A DNA stretch of 64,000 nt from the NCBI RefSeq assembly GCF_000149955.1, contig NC_030995.1:744001-808000 (forward strand). The letters run 5' to 3'. The notes under the pieces were generated by a model. It made no database searches. It was not told where the DNA came from and worked only from the letters and a program-made list of their open reading frames with translations. Shown here one piece after another: positions 11,557 to 23,954 of the stretch. Every line of letters starts with the position of its first letter. The stretch's first letter is position 1. The stretch is from Fusarium oxysporum f. sp. lycopersici 4287. Taxonomy: Eukaryota > Ascomycota > Sordariomycetes > Hypocreales > Nectriaceae. A program made the translations under genes and the position numbers.

Positions 11557-14500
11557 TTCAACGAAACCTCCCTGGCGCGTATGGAATATGCACTTGGAGG
11601 TGGTTGATATAACCTGGATTGGCTTGTATTGAACAAAAACGGAGTGAGACCAGAGCCAAAGCTAATTGGAACAGCTTGTCTCAAACGCGTCCGGAACAGG
11701 AAGACAGAATCGAGGCGAGGCCTCTTGAGCCAGAGTTGGCGAGATGTATTAAAGGATTAGAATTACGAGCCCAGCATTGGAAACAAAACGGCACAGCAAA
11801 GATGCCGACTGTTAACCAGAACCTGATGCAAGTTGGACAAGCGAAGATGCAACAAACACAAGCCAGACAATGGAAGTGGCTTGGTTACAGTGAGACCAAC
11901 TCGAGTCTCTCTTTTTCTGGAACAGGGCGTTGAGGTTTCTCGGAAGTCGGAGTACTCGGCTGAGGTCCTGGATCGAGACGAGAGACAAAGAGGAACAAAG
12001 AAATGTGCAAATACAAATACGAGAAATGGAAATAAACAGAAAGGAACAAAGCTGAGGGAAGTCGGAGGAGGGAGGGAATTATTACAAATTAAGGTAAGGT
12101 AGAGTATAGCATAGAAAAAGAGGTTGAGAGAGGTCGAGGTGAGTGAGTGGAGTTCGGAGGGATAGAGAATGACGGGAAGAGGTGGGTTAGTCTTGGTATG
12201 GGGAGATAGCCACAGCTAGTGGAGAGCAGAGAGCACCCGGCGAGGTTGTAGTTCAAGACAACCTACGCACTACCTAGATACAGGGGATAGAAAGTGACCT
12301 GAAGGTCCTGTACCTGCTGAAGATATCGTCCCAAAGAGGCAGGCGAACGGAAGGGATAAGAGTTGTCAGAATAGACACATCACATTACTATCATGGCATG
12401 ATACCAACGTTATATCCACGATACGAAGACCACAGAACCTTCGATCTTTCACCAAAGTTCTCTCTCATCTCTCATAATCAGGCTTGGTTCTAGATCCAAA
12501 GCCAAGCTAAATAGACCCCTTGATTGGATATTAGTTATCTTGGCTCGACGATCACCAAGGCCCAGTACCTGTAGATCAGGTATCTCATCATCTGACGGAC
12601 TGAATCAACCGTCAAACACGACGGGACCTGAAAACAACAAAGAGAAAAGCCGCTCGTAAAACGTTCTCCACCACATGCCAGCTTGAGTCGACGTGCATTT
12701 CGACCCGCCCGCCATCAGAGTGCATCTCTGCTCATCACTGGACACCCACCGAACGTTCATCTGTAAGGTTCAGGGGTCGTCAGCCTCTGAATGGCCCGTT
12801 ACTCTTAGCCGCTTGTTTATTACGGTGGACTCGAGCTGTGGAGATTGCCCTACCTTGCCTGCTTGTCCCCCATGCTACCTCGATATCGGCCGAAAATATG
12901 CTTGTCCTCTTTCTGTCTGGTGCTACTTCATCATCTCGTATACCTAATACGTACCCAAAGACAGCGACGTTGCCTGAACGTTGAATGCAAAGTGCTGCTT
13001 TCGTTCAGTGACAACTCCCCGAGACAGGGTCTAACGCCAATTTTCTGTGCCCCTGGGACGGATAAGTTAACGTGCAGCTGATGCTTTCGGTTAGACTTCT
13101 CCCCCCCAAGATCTGCACAAAGTGGCACACACGAGATATGGTGTAACGCAACGTGGAGCAAGCGGCAAAAGGAAAAAAACAAGCTTCAGCCGATTGATTC
13201 AGGCGTTTTCAACTGTCAATGGTGAAAACGAAACACGCGTTCTGTGGAAACCAGGAGCAATATTGTGGTTCCCTTGCCTGAAGTTGATATTCAAAGTATT
13301 GGCTATGGCGTATGAAGAAGAAAGCCTCGTCAAGGAATTGAATCCCAACAGCCATTAGATTTTAGAAGTCTTGGCCATATCTAACCTTATCATAACGTTG
13401 AATCCAGAGTTTCATCAACCAGACCGTTACAGCCATGTAACCAAATTCCAATTCCGCATTGATATCAATGGCCAAGAAGTTTTAAAGCTTGATGCCCTGG
13501 CGTCAAGCTGACACCAAAGTCCCCTTAGACTTGCATCTCTTGACTCGACACCATCGGATCGCCAAGTTCAAGTTGTTGTTTTCTCAACTGACTTGCAGTA
13601 GCGTTTTGTCTCCTTACCTTACGCGTCAAACGACGGCGCCACTCTACGGGTCAACGTCAGCTCTAACACGTAACTTCCCCTGACTACTGTGAGCCTCAAA
13701 ACACTCAGCTCGCTCCAGTTTTCTTCTAGATCCTCTTGGTCATTTTCAGGCGCTTCTTTTGCAGATTATGCGGCGGTAAAGTTGACACTTTGATACTTGA
13801 CCAGTGCCTATATTGATCACATTGCACAGTATTTCAATTTACTGGTTCATTGAGCTGAAGCCCCAACTATCACAAGTCTTTCGAGGTCGGACTATCGGCC
13901 GCCTGGCTTCTTCTCCACGTGTACATGGATTCTCGGATACGTTCCTATCCCTGTTGCCCTGTATTCACATGAAAGCAGCAACATCGAGATGCTATTGACT
14001 CAGTTTCAGGCCCAATCCTTCTTAAGTAATGGTAATGCAAAAACATATCATATTCTCAAACCTATTTACGCGGAATTTGTTTCCTATTTAATGTTTGTTC
14101 TCTAAGCTCACGCATGACAACCAAGCTCATCCCTGACGCGAGCAACGTCAAAGCTCCCATCGTCGTGCAAAAGCAGCCATTGTTCTTAGTTGCAAACAAG
14201 CTGGGGATAACAATATCCTCTGTTCAATCTTTCCCCGAGCCAAATTGGACAAATGTATCATTCCGATCGCAAGGACATGCACACTCTATGTTCCAATCTA
14301 CAATACAGCATCTCATTGGCTTCCGCCCTTCTCACATTGGCGCCAAGCTCTCCTTCGTAGCCATGCAATTTCACTGAGATTCCAATATATATTCGATGGA
14401 TCTCTGCTCGCTGCATGCGATTCAATGACTTCATCGCTAATTCAGAATGCCTAAACACAAGTGGATAGCTTCATGGTCCAGGAAGTCCCTTGTCAACTGA

Positions 14501-14918
14501 CCCCGTTGATGAAACAACCGCACGGCACCGTCAATGCCTCTCGGAATTTTAATCTCGACCCCGGCAGCACTATCTGCTCGGATCGTGTCGATCAGGGTAG
14601 ACCTCAATTTGAATTCATATATTGCAGCTTTTAACCATATCTGTATTCAGCTGTGATAGGTCACTAGCCAAGGGCCTCTCAGGGTTCAATATTTCACCGT
14701 CAAAGAGACGGCAGATCTTCATTTCGATAAGGATCGTGACAATATAATCGGTTTTTAACGTCTGTGTTCCAGTTGAGACCGTATTGTTTCTATTTCCAAT
14801 GTCTATTCCCATGTTTCGTAGTCGCATGTACCCGAAAGACACCCGTGAGGCAACCCATGAATGAGTTTCGGTTTCAGCCTAGATCCTCAACTCCGGTTCC
14901 TTACGAAGTCGTCCACGA
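11557..14918. other. Gene-poor 3.3 kb stretch
   Basis: The region is upstream of the aspartic protease and downstream of the prenyltransferase-repeat gene. Open frames are all under about 105 codons and have no recognisable domain, signal peptide or splice-joined continuation. 11,600-12,200 is purine-rich on the plus strand. I saw no transposon ends, no tRNA and no convincing conserved gene. Confidence 0.55.
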
Positions 14919-15902
14919 TCATTGACTAGCCATGGGCCACTGCTCTGCTCTTTCAAGCGTCTTCTTCTCAATGCTGTCCTCAGACGCGGTCTCCCAGAGT
15001 GTCTTTCGCAGGCCTTCAAATTCCTCTTTGTCAGTGTTTGCGACTCCCCGAGCAGCAACAAGCCGAAGGAAGTACCACACAGACTCATTCCGCCACTTGA
15101 ACGAGGCTGCGAGTTTCAATGTCTCGCGAAACACAGGCGATGTTTCGGCAGGTTGCTTGTCCAGCAGGAATAGAAGAAATTGCCAGCCAGATATGTCATT
15201 GTGATGTGCAAAGCACCACTTTTGCGTAGCGATGATCATGCGTGATATTCCTTCTTGTGAACTTGACAAAGGTAGGATAAAGGCGTTGATCAGGTATCTA
15301 GCGTGACACCAGGCATAGTAATTCCGTGGGTGTCTTTCTCCAGATACCATGATGGTTCTTGTGAGGTCATTCTCGGCTGGAACATTGATGTTGTAAACAC
15401 GAAATTGTTGTATCAGCCATCGACGATGATTCCATAGTGTTGGCGACTTCGTATGTCGATGAAGCCGACTGGTCAGTAAACTATCAATCAGGTGTTTCTC
15501 GAGGTGGAGTCTGTCTTGCAGATCTTGTTCTCTCAATTTGTCTCTGATCAGTCGCTTTCTTGTGTTGGCAGCTGTCAGATGCTCTGGGTCCATCAACAGA
15601 ATAACTGCAGTCGACCTTGAGATATCATCTGACGATACTCGCTGGCTATCAGCCTGGGACTGTTTAAGAAGCTTCTGTGCCACTATGAAAGCCTGCACAA
15701 GGCGTAACTTTGGTATGGCCACGGCATTGTCATCTCGCAAGACTGATGCATTGGCATCTAGGATGTGGCTTTTACCCAACAATTCGATCTCTAGAGGCTC
15801 ATTTGAAGGCTGAATAAGAACACTTGAGATTTCTAGAAATACCGAATGATGATCGCCATGCTTAAGAGATTCCTTGAGACTATTGTCGAGTGCTCGTGAC
15901 AT
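14919..15902 (-). CDS. Protein prenyltransferase alpha-subunit repeat protein (PTAR1-like)
   Basis: A single exon of about 327 residues. It contains the tryptophan-bearing helical repeats of the prenyltransferase alpha family: SPTLWNHRRWLIQQF, HPRNYYAWCHARYLI, DISGWQFLLFLL and NESVWYFLRLV. These repeats scaffold the beta subunit in farnesyl- and geranylgeranyl-transferases. The spacing and divergence here fit the PTAR1 branch, which in animals pairs with the Rab geranylgeranyltransferase beta subunit to form GGTase-III. A membrane-trafficking role is inferred from that. I chose the methionine at 15902 (MSRALDNSLKESL). The frame extends 18 residues further to 15956 but that stretch has no family character. 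It is divergent from get1 with 260 bases between start codons. Confidence 0.8.
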   Translation of the reverse strand: MSRALDNSLKESLKHGDHHSVFLEISSVLIQPSNEPLEIELLGKSHILDANASVLRDDNAVAIPKLRLVQAFIVAQKLLKQSQADSQRVSSDDISRSTAVILLMDPEHLTAANTRKRLIRDKLREQDLQDRLHLEKHLIDSLLTSRLHRHTKSPTLWNHRRWLIQQFRVYNINVPAENDLTRTIMVSGERHPRNYYAWCHARYLINAFILPLSSSQEGISRMIIATQKWCFAHHNDISGWQFLLFLLDKQPAETSPVFRETLKLAASFKWRNESVWYFLRLVAARGVANTDKEEFEGLRKTLWETASEDSIEKKTLERAEQWPMASQ

Positions 15903-16162
15903 TGGGATGATCGAGGAAAGAAGGTGAGTTGGAAGTATAGGGTAGGTTTGATTCAACCGACGTGGTGTGGAGGGGTTCTATGGAGCTCCATGCAAGTGTC
16001 GGGGTTATGACATGGCTTGACCACGTTTAACAAACCACCAAAACCAACATCACCATCAACATCACGAGCTCAACCTTAGGTTGGTGCAGGGCCGAATACA
16101 GAGCTCACATATTCAACGCTTATCACCCGTTACTACCGATAAGATACACTTCGATTCCTAAG

Positions 16163-16904
16163 ATGGCCTCCCTAATGCTCAGCATCTTCGTTGTCGAAGT
16201 TGTTGTCAACCTCGTCAATACCATTGGAGCCGCCGCAATCAATAACTTGGTATGCTACTTAGCCCAGGCCGTGTCATCTAGCTCAGCTACTAATTGAAAA
16301 AGCTCTGGACAATAATCAACTTCCTCCCCGTATCGACAGCAAAGGCTGCCGGCGAGCAACGCAAGCTCCAGGCCGATTATCTCAAGGTCCGACGAGATCT
16401 GAACTCCACGAGTAGTCAGGATGAATTTGCCAAGTGGGCAAAGCTCCGTCGTCAGCACGACAAGCTTCTCGAACAGCTAGAGAAGACCAGTACGTCGCAT
16501 CTGCCGTAGAGATTCAAGGGAATCAAAGAGAGAGCTGACAAATGACCACTACAGAGAAAACCAACGAGGCAGCACGATCCAACTTTGACAAGATCCTCAC
16601 CGTTCTCCGAATCGTCGTTACACGCGCTCCGCAATACTTCCTGCCTTTCTGGTACGCTACCGAGCCCATGTTCTGGCTTCCTTACGGCTGGTTCCCTTAC
16701 TGGGCAGAATGGATCCTGTCTTTCCCTCGCGCCCCCATCGGAAGCGTGAGCATCGCCTCGTGGCAGTTGGCATGCACAGGAGTTATCGCGCTTTTCAGCG
16801 ACTTGATCGTGGGTATCGCTGGTCTGCTCCTCAACGCGAAGCAGGTCAAGGAAGCACCCGTCGCAGCCCAGAAGGTCGCTGCGGAGGAGAAGAAGAAGTC
16901 ATAG
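16163..16904 (+). CDS. get1: GET complex subunit Get1 (tail-anchored protein insertion receptor)
   Basis: Three exons (16163-16249, 16303-16489, 16555-16904) encode 207 residues, the normal Get1/WRB size. An N-terminal membrane helix ([19 protein letters not shown]) is followed by a cytosolic coiled coil of about 60 residues containing [31 protein letters not shown] split over exon 2 (only part quoted per motif), including the conserved [11 protein letters not shown]. Two further helices follow, the first with [16 protein letters not shown]. The tail is lysine-rich (EEKKKS). With Get2, Get1 forms the ER-membrane receptor that takes tail-anchored proteins from the Get3 ATPase and inserts them. 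Intron 1 is 53 bp and intron 2 is 65 bp; both splice in phase to restore the coiled coil. Identification is firm. Confidence 0.93.
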
Positions 16905-17589
16905 GCAAACCGCATTGATAGATGTAGCTAGTTCGCGCACATAGTAAAAACATGCATATTTACAAGCAAAGCTTGACTACGATTGGGGAGATGTATCTCT
17001 TAGATAAATTTGACGCAAAGTTCCTCATTGCCAAAGCTGAGACTTTGTAACACGACAGAGAATAACCCTTGGCAGGGTATTTGGGGCTTGATCTAGGCAA
17101 CATATTGACTCTAGCGACCACAGAGAGATCGCCAAAGCTTCGAAAGTGCCAATGGTAATGATGATACACGGATGCACGGGGGGAGTGGGAGGCAGTGAAT
17201 AACGGCGCAAGAGCCATATTATTGCGCTACTGAGCTATAGTGAGTATTGTGAGGGGTGTGATTGTGAACAAAAAGGCGAAGAAGAGGAGTTGCTTGTGGT
17301 GAATGGTTGAGGTGAAGAAGGAAAGAAATTTGTTAAAGAGAAGAAAAATCCGAGGTTTTACGTTGAAAAGAGACGTCGGCCCCACCAAAAGTTCAAGCCC
17401 CCACATTGGCCGACAGACGCTGTCCTTCAGGCCTACCTTGGGCTTGGGCGCCACCTTTGCCTTATTGTAGCTGTTCCTGAACTGACGTCGTTTATCAGCC
17501 TCGTCTTAATCTTGTAGCAAAACGTGTTCAACTTCGACAACTCAGAACCAACAAAGGAACACGACCATTTCGGCTTGATATTCGCCATA
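16905..17589. other. Intergenic between get1 and membrane protein gene
   Basis: The plus strand holds the get1 3' region and the promoter of the next gene. On the minus strand, 17,230-17,350 reads as a pyrimidine-rich, leader-like stretch followed by an 85-codon ATG frame (17217 down to 16960) with no recognisable domain. I do not call it a gene, but an antisense transcript is possible. Confidence 0.45.
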
Positions 17590-18760
17590 ATGGCGATCCC
17601 ATGGGACTCGTAAGTACATCTCCTAGTATTGAATTTGTCCTCGTGACTTTATTCTTCTTGATAGCCACTTACACATCGTGTACAATCAATAACTAACCTT
17701 AACCAGTCTCCGGTCTCTCCTCATATTCTTTGGCCCTATACTTTTACCAAAGGCCATATCATACTATAGATCCGTCAAAGCCTCTTCGCAAGCCCGACAT
17801 GCGCCTATAGTTCCCGTACCGCCCAAAGTCCGCGTTGCGCTCGCCCTCCTCGCCTTCTTAATCATCAGCTACATCCTCAAGACATTACCACCGTTCGCAC
17901 CCGAGAACGTGTTCCTTGCGACCCAGAGTCGCCTGCAGATCCCAGTCGATGTTCTTTTCAACCGTGTTGCAGTCGGAAGACCTGACAATGTTCTTACGAA
18001 GCAAGACGAAGCGCTGAGGGGCAGATTTGTCAACTTGGAGAGTCGGCTGCTATATTTGCAATTTGGGCCTGAAGTGCTCGCGAACTGCCCGTTCTGCACT
18101 TCGGAAGAGCCAAAGACATTCTTCTATTATGCTCTACCACAACTACTGTGGCCTCATATCGCGAACCTCTTCGCCATTGCTTTCGTTACGAGTCCGACTT
18201 TCACAGGGCGAGCTGGTTCCCAATGGCGACCAAAGGCTACAATGGCTGCTATGACTATTGCCGCTCTCGATATCTACTTTGTCAACTCTTATAACTATCA
18301 AGCCAACGCACGTGCTCTGCGTCTGTCAGAAGTTGACTTCTTTTACTGGACTGCTAGAGTTGCGCGCCTCGTCACCCTCGCAGCTTTCGATGCAGCTCTG
18401 GGCTGGCTTCTATATCTATCTGCTACAAACCGCGCCTTCGTCGAGCCTCCATCGCCCGTGGAGCGCATCGAGGCAACTTCCCGTGCTCTCCTTATCGTGA
18501 AGAGCAAGCTTAGTGCTCTCGGCATTGTCAAGAACACTGCGCTGCGCGATGAAGATCTTCGATCACGAAGCCATGCCTACTGGAGCCACGAAGTGCGCCT
18601 CATGGGCGAGGTCATGGAGGAAAGGGAGGTTGTAGAGGGAGTCAACGATGCATTGACTAATCGCATTGATGTGGCGACCATAACGAGGGACGCTGAAGGA
18701 TATGCACAAAATGTATTGCACTCCTTGCGTGGAGAAACGGCAGACGACGATAGTATCTAA
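17590..18760 (+). CDS. Conserved fungal multi-pass membrane protein of unknown function
   Basis: Two exons (17590-17609 and 17707-18760) encode about 357 residues. The first exon gives only MAIPWD plus part of a serine; the reading then continues into SLRSLLIFFGPILLPKAISYYRS. Hydrophobic segments lie near residues 9-25, 48-65, 135-160, 168-185 and 205-228. A conserved-looking luminal or cytosolic block contains CPFCTSEEPKTFFYYALP, with a CxxC pair. The C-terminal 120 residues are soluble and helical, with many charged residues. The overall pattern is that of an uncharacterised ascomycete membrane protein, perhaps of the ER or mitochondrion. I do not recognise a domain that sets a function. 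It is convergent with rud3, with only 217 bases between stop codons. Confidence 0.8.
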
Positions 18761-18977
18761 TCCGTCCTCCTGCGTATTATCCCAACCCTTCTTTAACAGA
18801 GCTATTCTTACATAGAGGTCTATGACCGTTGAAACCTGGCTTGAATAACCATGAAAACCATATCTCATCCTTTCTCTTGTCACAGTCGAGCGTTATGTCT
18901 CTCCCTGAAACATGCACCGTGTCCACTCCATACATACATATAGTGTAATTTCCACATCATAATTCCAACATTCAACA

Positions 18978-20898
18978 TTATGTCTTAGACTCCGGCCTTG
19001 TCGACTCTGGCCTCACTGGTCCCGTAGCAGCACTGCTAGTGCTACCCTTCCTACTTGGTGTTTCCAGAGCGCCCTCCTGTGCGCTGCGCTCCAAGAAGTT
19101 TGCCCATAGCTCAGACAAAGACTCTTTGTCTTTGGCCGATGTTGACTCGTTGAAGAGATCGGTGTTGAGAGATGGTGAGCTTGGTGTGCGTGTAAATGGT
19201 GACATGGGTAGGCGGAGAGAATTAGATGATGTGCCTGGACGAGCGAGACCGGCTTGCTCTCGTTGCTCGTCTGTCCAGTTGAGATAGCCAGCCATTACTT
19301 GGAGGACCTGGAAACGCTTGGCGTCACCGCGGTCGAGTGTGAGGAAGTGGAGGAGATGGTTTGTGACGATTTGTCTAGTCGTAGTTAGCATAAAGCTTCA
19401 TATGAGTTGTCATATACCAGACGTACCTGTCAACATTGTCTTCCGGCTTTGTCTTCTTGAGGTACCGTAGTGCCTTCGTCAAGTGGTCGTTCAACACAAT
19501 CGCCTCATGTCTCAACTTTCCAATGAGAAGGTTCTTCTCCTTGACCTCCTTCTCGTAAGGCGCTGTTCGCTCAAGCTCTTGTGAGAGCGTTTGTTTGGCT
19601 TCTTCAGCTTCCTTTGCGCGGGCATCGGCTTCTTGCACCTGTTTCTTGAGAGCTTGGACTTGCGCCTCGGTTGTTTCGACCATATCGCGAAGCTCCTTCT
19701 TGCGAGCATCTTGGATTTCGCGGAGGGCGTTCTGTAGGTTTTCGATAAGGGTCGTTTGGCTCTCTCGCTCTGTAGTGGCGTTCTCGTAGTTTTGTCGTAG
19801 GATAGTAACTTGTTCCTCTAGCTCCGAGACCTTGTCAACCAAGCTCTCCTTAATGGATCGCTCTTCCATGGCGATAACTTCCCATTCGCCCATGGCATTG
19901 GCGGTGGTCTCCATCTCCTCCTTAAGATGTTGAACATGTCGGACCAATTCTTCCTTCTCCTTGCTCCAGTTTTGTGCTGATAGGTTGTTGCGACTTCGAA
20001 GAGTGTTGAGCTCCCTGGTCGCATCTTGTAGCTCCTCCTTTAGCTTGGCGACATCGTCTCCAGACGATACAGCGTTATTTCTTAGTTCCTCATTCTCTGC
20101 CTCGAGCTCTTCTATACGCTCTTTGCTTTCTTCGAGCTCTGCCTTGTCACGCTTGAACCGGTCGCTCAGCGTCTGTTTAATCTTCTCAACTCGACCAAGA
20201 AGGGTCTGGTATTCCTCTTCGGCATTCTCCTTGGCAGCATTGCTCTCCTCTAGATCGCTCTTGAGTTGTGTGACTTCATTGCTGTGCGTCTCTTGGATAT
20301 TCTCGAGCTGCTTCCGTAGCTGTTCGACCTCGGCCCGCAAGGCCTCTCGTTCCTGGCTCATGGCCTCTAGCTTGGCGGAGGTATCTGAATCGTCGGGCTT
20401 TTCCTTTTCGCCATCAACTGGAGGGGGTGTGAGCCCGTTGCTCTGAGCCTTGGGCTCTACGGCATGCCCGTTACTGTAGACAGGAGGAGCTTCTTCGTTT
20501 ACGACTTCGTCTGCATTGACTGCGTCTGCATTGACTGGAGTTTCCTGTGGAGTTGATACATGTCAGCGCGCGCGCAATTGTATGATATGGGAGGTGAGCA
20601 TCATAACTACGTACGGGCTGAGTGGGTGTCTCGGGCTCGTCTTCGAGGGTCTCTTTATCTGAACCCTGTTGAGGGTCTGAACTACCACTAACAGGTTGCT
20701 CAGCAGCCTTGTTCTTGTTGGCGTTCTTCTTCTTCTTGTTGTTCTTCTTTTTTGACGACCCTGCACGAGTAGGAAGCGAGACCCCATGGGTTAGGACACG
20801 TTCTCGAATCTCCATTTCCACGTCAATTGGCAGGGGTAGGGATTGCACGCACCTGAATTCGTCTCCTGGGTCGGGTTCGTTGCGACGGTGGAAGACAT
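18978..20898 (-). CDS. rud3: Golgin Rud3 (GRAB-domain coiled-coil Golgi tether)
   Basis: Four exons (20853-20898, 20615-20760, 19427-20544, 18978-19374) encode about 568 residues. The N-terminus has a lysine/asparagine-rich stretch (KKKNNKKKKNANKNK) and an acidic, proline-rich linker. A long coiled coil of roughly 300 residues follows. The GRAB domain near residues 410-480 contains LRHEAIVLNDHLTKALRYL, DNVDRQIVTNHLLHFL and KRFQVLQVMAGYLNW, followed by EQREQAGLARPG. GRAB binds Arf1-GTP and places Rud3 on the cis-Golgi, where it tethers vesicles and supports Golgi structure. The intron at 19375-19426 lies inside the GRAB domain and splits the arginine of DNVDR. The C-terminal tail is serine/threonine-rich. 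A short duplicated segment (VNADAVNADE) comes from a direct repeat in the DNA. Confidence 0.92.
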
Positions 20899-22279
20899 GG
20901 TGAGTTTTTTAGTCTGGATAGAGCATCCAGACCCAGATGTAGAGGTTCAATGTCGTGCAGATAATCCTAGCGCCTGTGGGTGGATTACAGGTTGCTTTAA
21001 GAGGAACAAACGGGAATTGGATGTTTGGTACGTGTCAGTAATTATTGACCCTCCCTGGTGTTAGGTTCCGTTGGTAGGTGGTGTCCCGTCTCCAAATTGC
21101 ATGTCAGCAGCCACCAGCTGACGTACCTGGTGGATTTTAGTGGACTTGGCCTGGAAGTGCCCTGGAGTTCCGAGACGTTTCAACGGCTGATCTTCCGGCG
21201 AGGTCGGCTCCGAATTGTCGGCCGGCTACTACTGTAGCATTATATCAGTTGCACGAGTATATGATTTTGATCATGAAAATATTCTCTTAACTTTCAAAAA
21301 CCAATGGCCGACTGTGTGATATTCATGTACCTTGCAGGATCTAGACTCGAGAATGGCCTCCAATCACTGACTGAGGATGGTTCGCTACTTACATATAATG
21401 GAACAGTAACTCACGGCTCAACTCTCTCTGATTCGGTGTATGGATCCCTTTCAAACACTGTCAATTCTGTGCCACAGTTATGAGGACAAAATGTTCTTTT
21501 CTGTTCCCATCTTAGTGAAACATCCTCCTTTGCACTGACTCACTTATCAGCAACTGCAGTCAGTGCCAGGTGCCATAAAGAAAGACTCCCATGATACGTC
21601 GGATCAAAGAATAAGGTTTTTCATTACTCGGTGAATTCAATGTGGCCCATCATGAACCTCAATCAGTTGGTTCCTATACAGCGTTTCGTGTAAGAGACGC
21701 AAACATAAGCATTGGTGAATCACGAACTCAAGATCTATGCAAGATATTTTACTCGACGAGGGTAAACTATCTGAGATACGAATTCAAAGCTGATTCAGAT
21801 ATTTTTGCAACAAATCAAGTCAGTTAACTCTGAGTAGATAGTACAAAAAGCTGGACAAGATGCTCTGGTTGAATGTCCAGGTGAAATCGAGCTTAGTCAT
21901 ATTCGAGTGGATCCTCACGATGCTATTTTCTTATCTGTCTCGCGCGTCGAATCTCGTTTTTTCTTCTTCACATATTTTTACCCTTCGCAATCACACTTTT
22001 GAAAAAGACCATTGTTTTCCGTGGCTTTTTCGCGATCGAGCGCGAAGTAGACTATAATCGCCTTTCATAATCTCATTGCTTGCTCTTTTATTTCCTATGA
22101 GTGCTATGGGTTCGCTTATGTGCGTACATATATCATCGTTGAAAACCTTTTTGTAGAAAAAGAAGAAGCGCGTGACTGATGATCCAACTTGCATTCGTTT
22201 CATTATACATGGATCTTTTGAAACTATGTCTATGCCGCTTTAAAACTCCGAAACCCAATTGAATTGAACAATTCCGTAC
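20899..22279. other. Intergenic: rud3 promoter and nop15 3' region
   Basis: No gene is recognised. Frames are at most 75 codons and carry no motif. The section nearest 22,280 is AT-rich and fits the 3' untranslated region of the nop15 gene. Confidence 0.6.
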
Positions 22280-23494
22280 TCAAGCCTTTGCCTTTCGGCC
22301 CTTGCCTGCTTTTGTTGCCTTGCCCTTTGCGGCCTTGCCCTTGGCCTTGGGAGCTGGCTTCTCCTCGGTAATGACCTCAGTCTTCTCCTCGACAACTGTC
22401 TCAACGACCTCAGCGGGCTCCTCCTCCTTGGGCTCCTCCTCCTTCTCAGCGGGCGCATCTTCAATGGCCTTGGTCTCGCTCTCTCCGTTCTCAATAGCAG
22501 CAGGGGCTGGCACGTCCTTGATCTCGGGGGCATCGAACTCGTAACCAAGCTCCTTGAGCTTAGCAGCCTTCTTTGCGCGCTTAGAGTTCTCCTTTGTAAC
22601 CTTGTTCGCCCATGCAGACTCGGTCAAAGGCTTCTCAAGCTTGTGACCTGCCATCTTGTTCCAGGGGACCTTCTTGAATCGTCGGTTGGCGCCCTTGAAC
22701 AAATCGTCGCGAACCTGCTCCTTGGGGATCATTCGGCACTTGAGGATGTGGCCGAACAGAAGGTAGTTGTCCATGGTCTTGCACACGATCTCGGCGGTAG
22801 AGGCCTCCTCGAACTTGACGAAAGCGTAGTGCTTGCTGGCACCGGTCTTCTTGTTTCGGGAAAGTCGTAGCGCAACGATGGGGCCAAACTGCTCAAAGTA
22901 CTGTCTCATCTCATGCTCGTAGAAACCGTGGGGAATGCGACCGATGTAGATAACTCCAGCTTCCTCGTCGGAAGACTTGGCGGCCTTCTGCACATCCTTG
23001 GAGACCTTGGGGATCTTGCCGACATCCTGTCCCTGCTTGAAGCTAGAGTCGCCCTCGGTGATGTCCTCGTCGTCAGAGTCCAGCTCCTTCACGATCGCCT
23101 GGACCTCCTTGCCCTCCTCCGCCTCAGACTCGGAAGATTCATCGGGGATATCGAGTGTGGTGGTTTCCTCCTCGACGACCTTGACTTCCTCGGGCTTGCT
23201 CTTGGACTTTTGCGCCGGCTTGGTAGCGGCCTTTTTTGTGACAACAGTCTTCTTGACAGACTTTTGCTTCTTCAGCGACACAGGCGACGCATCCTCGGGG
23301 GCTGTAAAAGCTGTGTTAGCGACACAAGAAAAGCTATATCGTGGGCATTATGTCTCTACCTTTTCGCTTAGGCTGGGCAGCTTTGGCAGCGCCGTTGGGC
23401 TTCTTGATGTCCGAAGCGGCTAAAAAGAGTCAGCGCATGAATATTCATGACTCTCGAATTACTTACACTTTCTCTTTCTCAATTCTGGGGCCAT
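22280..23494 (-). CDS. nop15: Nucleolar RRM protein Nop15 (NIFK family), 60S ribosome biogenesis
   Basis: Three exons (23467-23494, 23360-23419, 22280-23301) encode about 369 residues. A basic N-terminus (MAPELRKRK) leads into lysine-rich and acidic stretches. A single RRM near residues 145-225 follows, with RNP2 GVIYIGRIPHGFYEHEM and RNP1 KHYAFVKFEE. After the RRM comes the family signature MIPKEQVRDDLFKGANRRFK and KVPWNKMAG. The C-terminus is an acidic then lysine/alanine-rich tail, as in many nucleolar proteins. Nop15 binds pre-rRNA near ITS2 and is required for 27S to 25S and 5.8S rRNA maturation. Both introns are short (47 and 58 bp) and lie in the N-terminal basic region. The gene is divergent from smn1. 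Confidence 0.92.
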
Positions 23495-23954
23495 TGTGTC
23501 TGATTTGGTTGTCTTGTTGCTAGATACTCAAAAGCTAGACTCCCACAGAAAAAGATGCGTGGGCCATTGAAAAAAAATGGGATTCTGCCATGTTTGCTCT
23601 GGGCGGTGAAGAATCGCGTGCACTATCAGTTTATCGTAGTGGGGGTTGGGGTCCTTTCAGCGGCTTGGTCCACTAAAAAGTGTCTGTAGCTTCTGAAGCT
23701 TACAACCCGGGCAGCGCTGTGACATACAGAATAAGACCAATCGGCATCATCAACCATTACCTGACAACTCAATTTATATTCTTGACAGAATCTTATCGAC
23801 TCATATTCGGCACTTATGCTTCTTGTGAACTTCGAATCAAGCAGACAATAACTCTTCGACCTCAGCCATCTGAAACCGAAGCTTCTCAAACACAACCTAA
23901 CAGTTCAATACCCAGAACTCTCCATCTTCGCAGTTCGACATTTGATTGCACAAG
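23495..23954. promoter_or_regulatory. Shared upstream region of nop15 and smn1
   Basis: The 460 bases between the two divergent start codons must hold both promoters. No sizeable frame with family character lies here. The pairing of a ribosome-assembly gene with an snRNP-assembly gene suggests joint growth control, which is inference. Confidence 0.5.

Noticed and set aside
22913..23423. Plus-strand frames of about 150 codons
   Set aside because: Antisense shadows of nop15, leucine/serine-rich by codon reversal.
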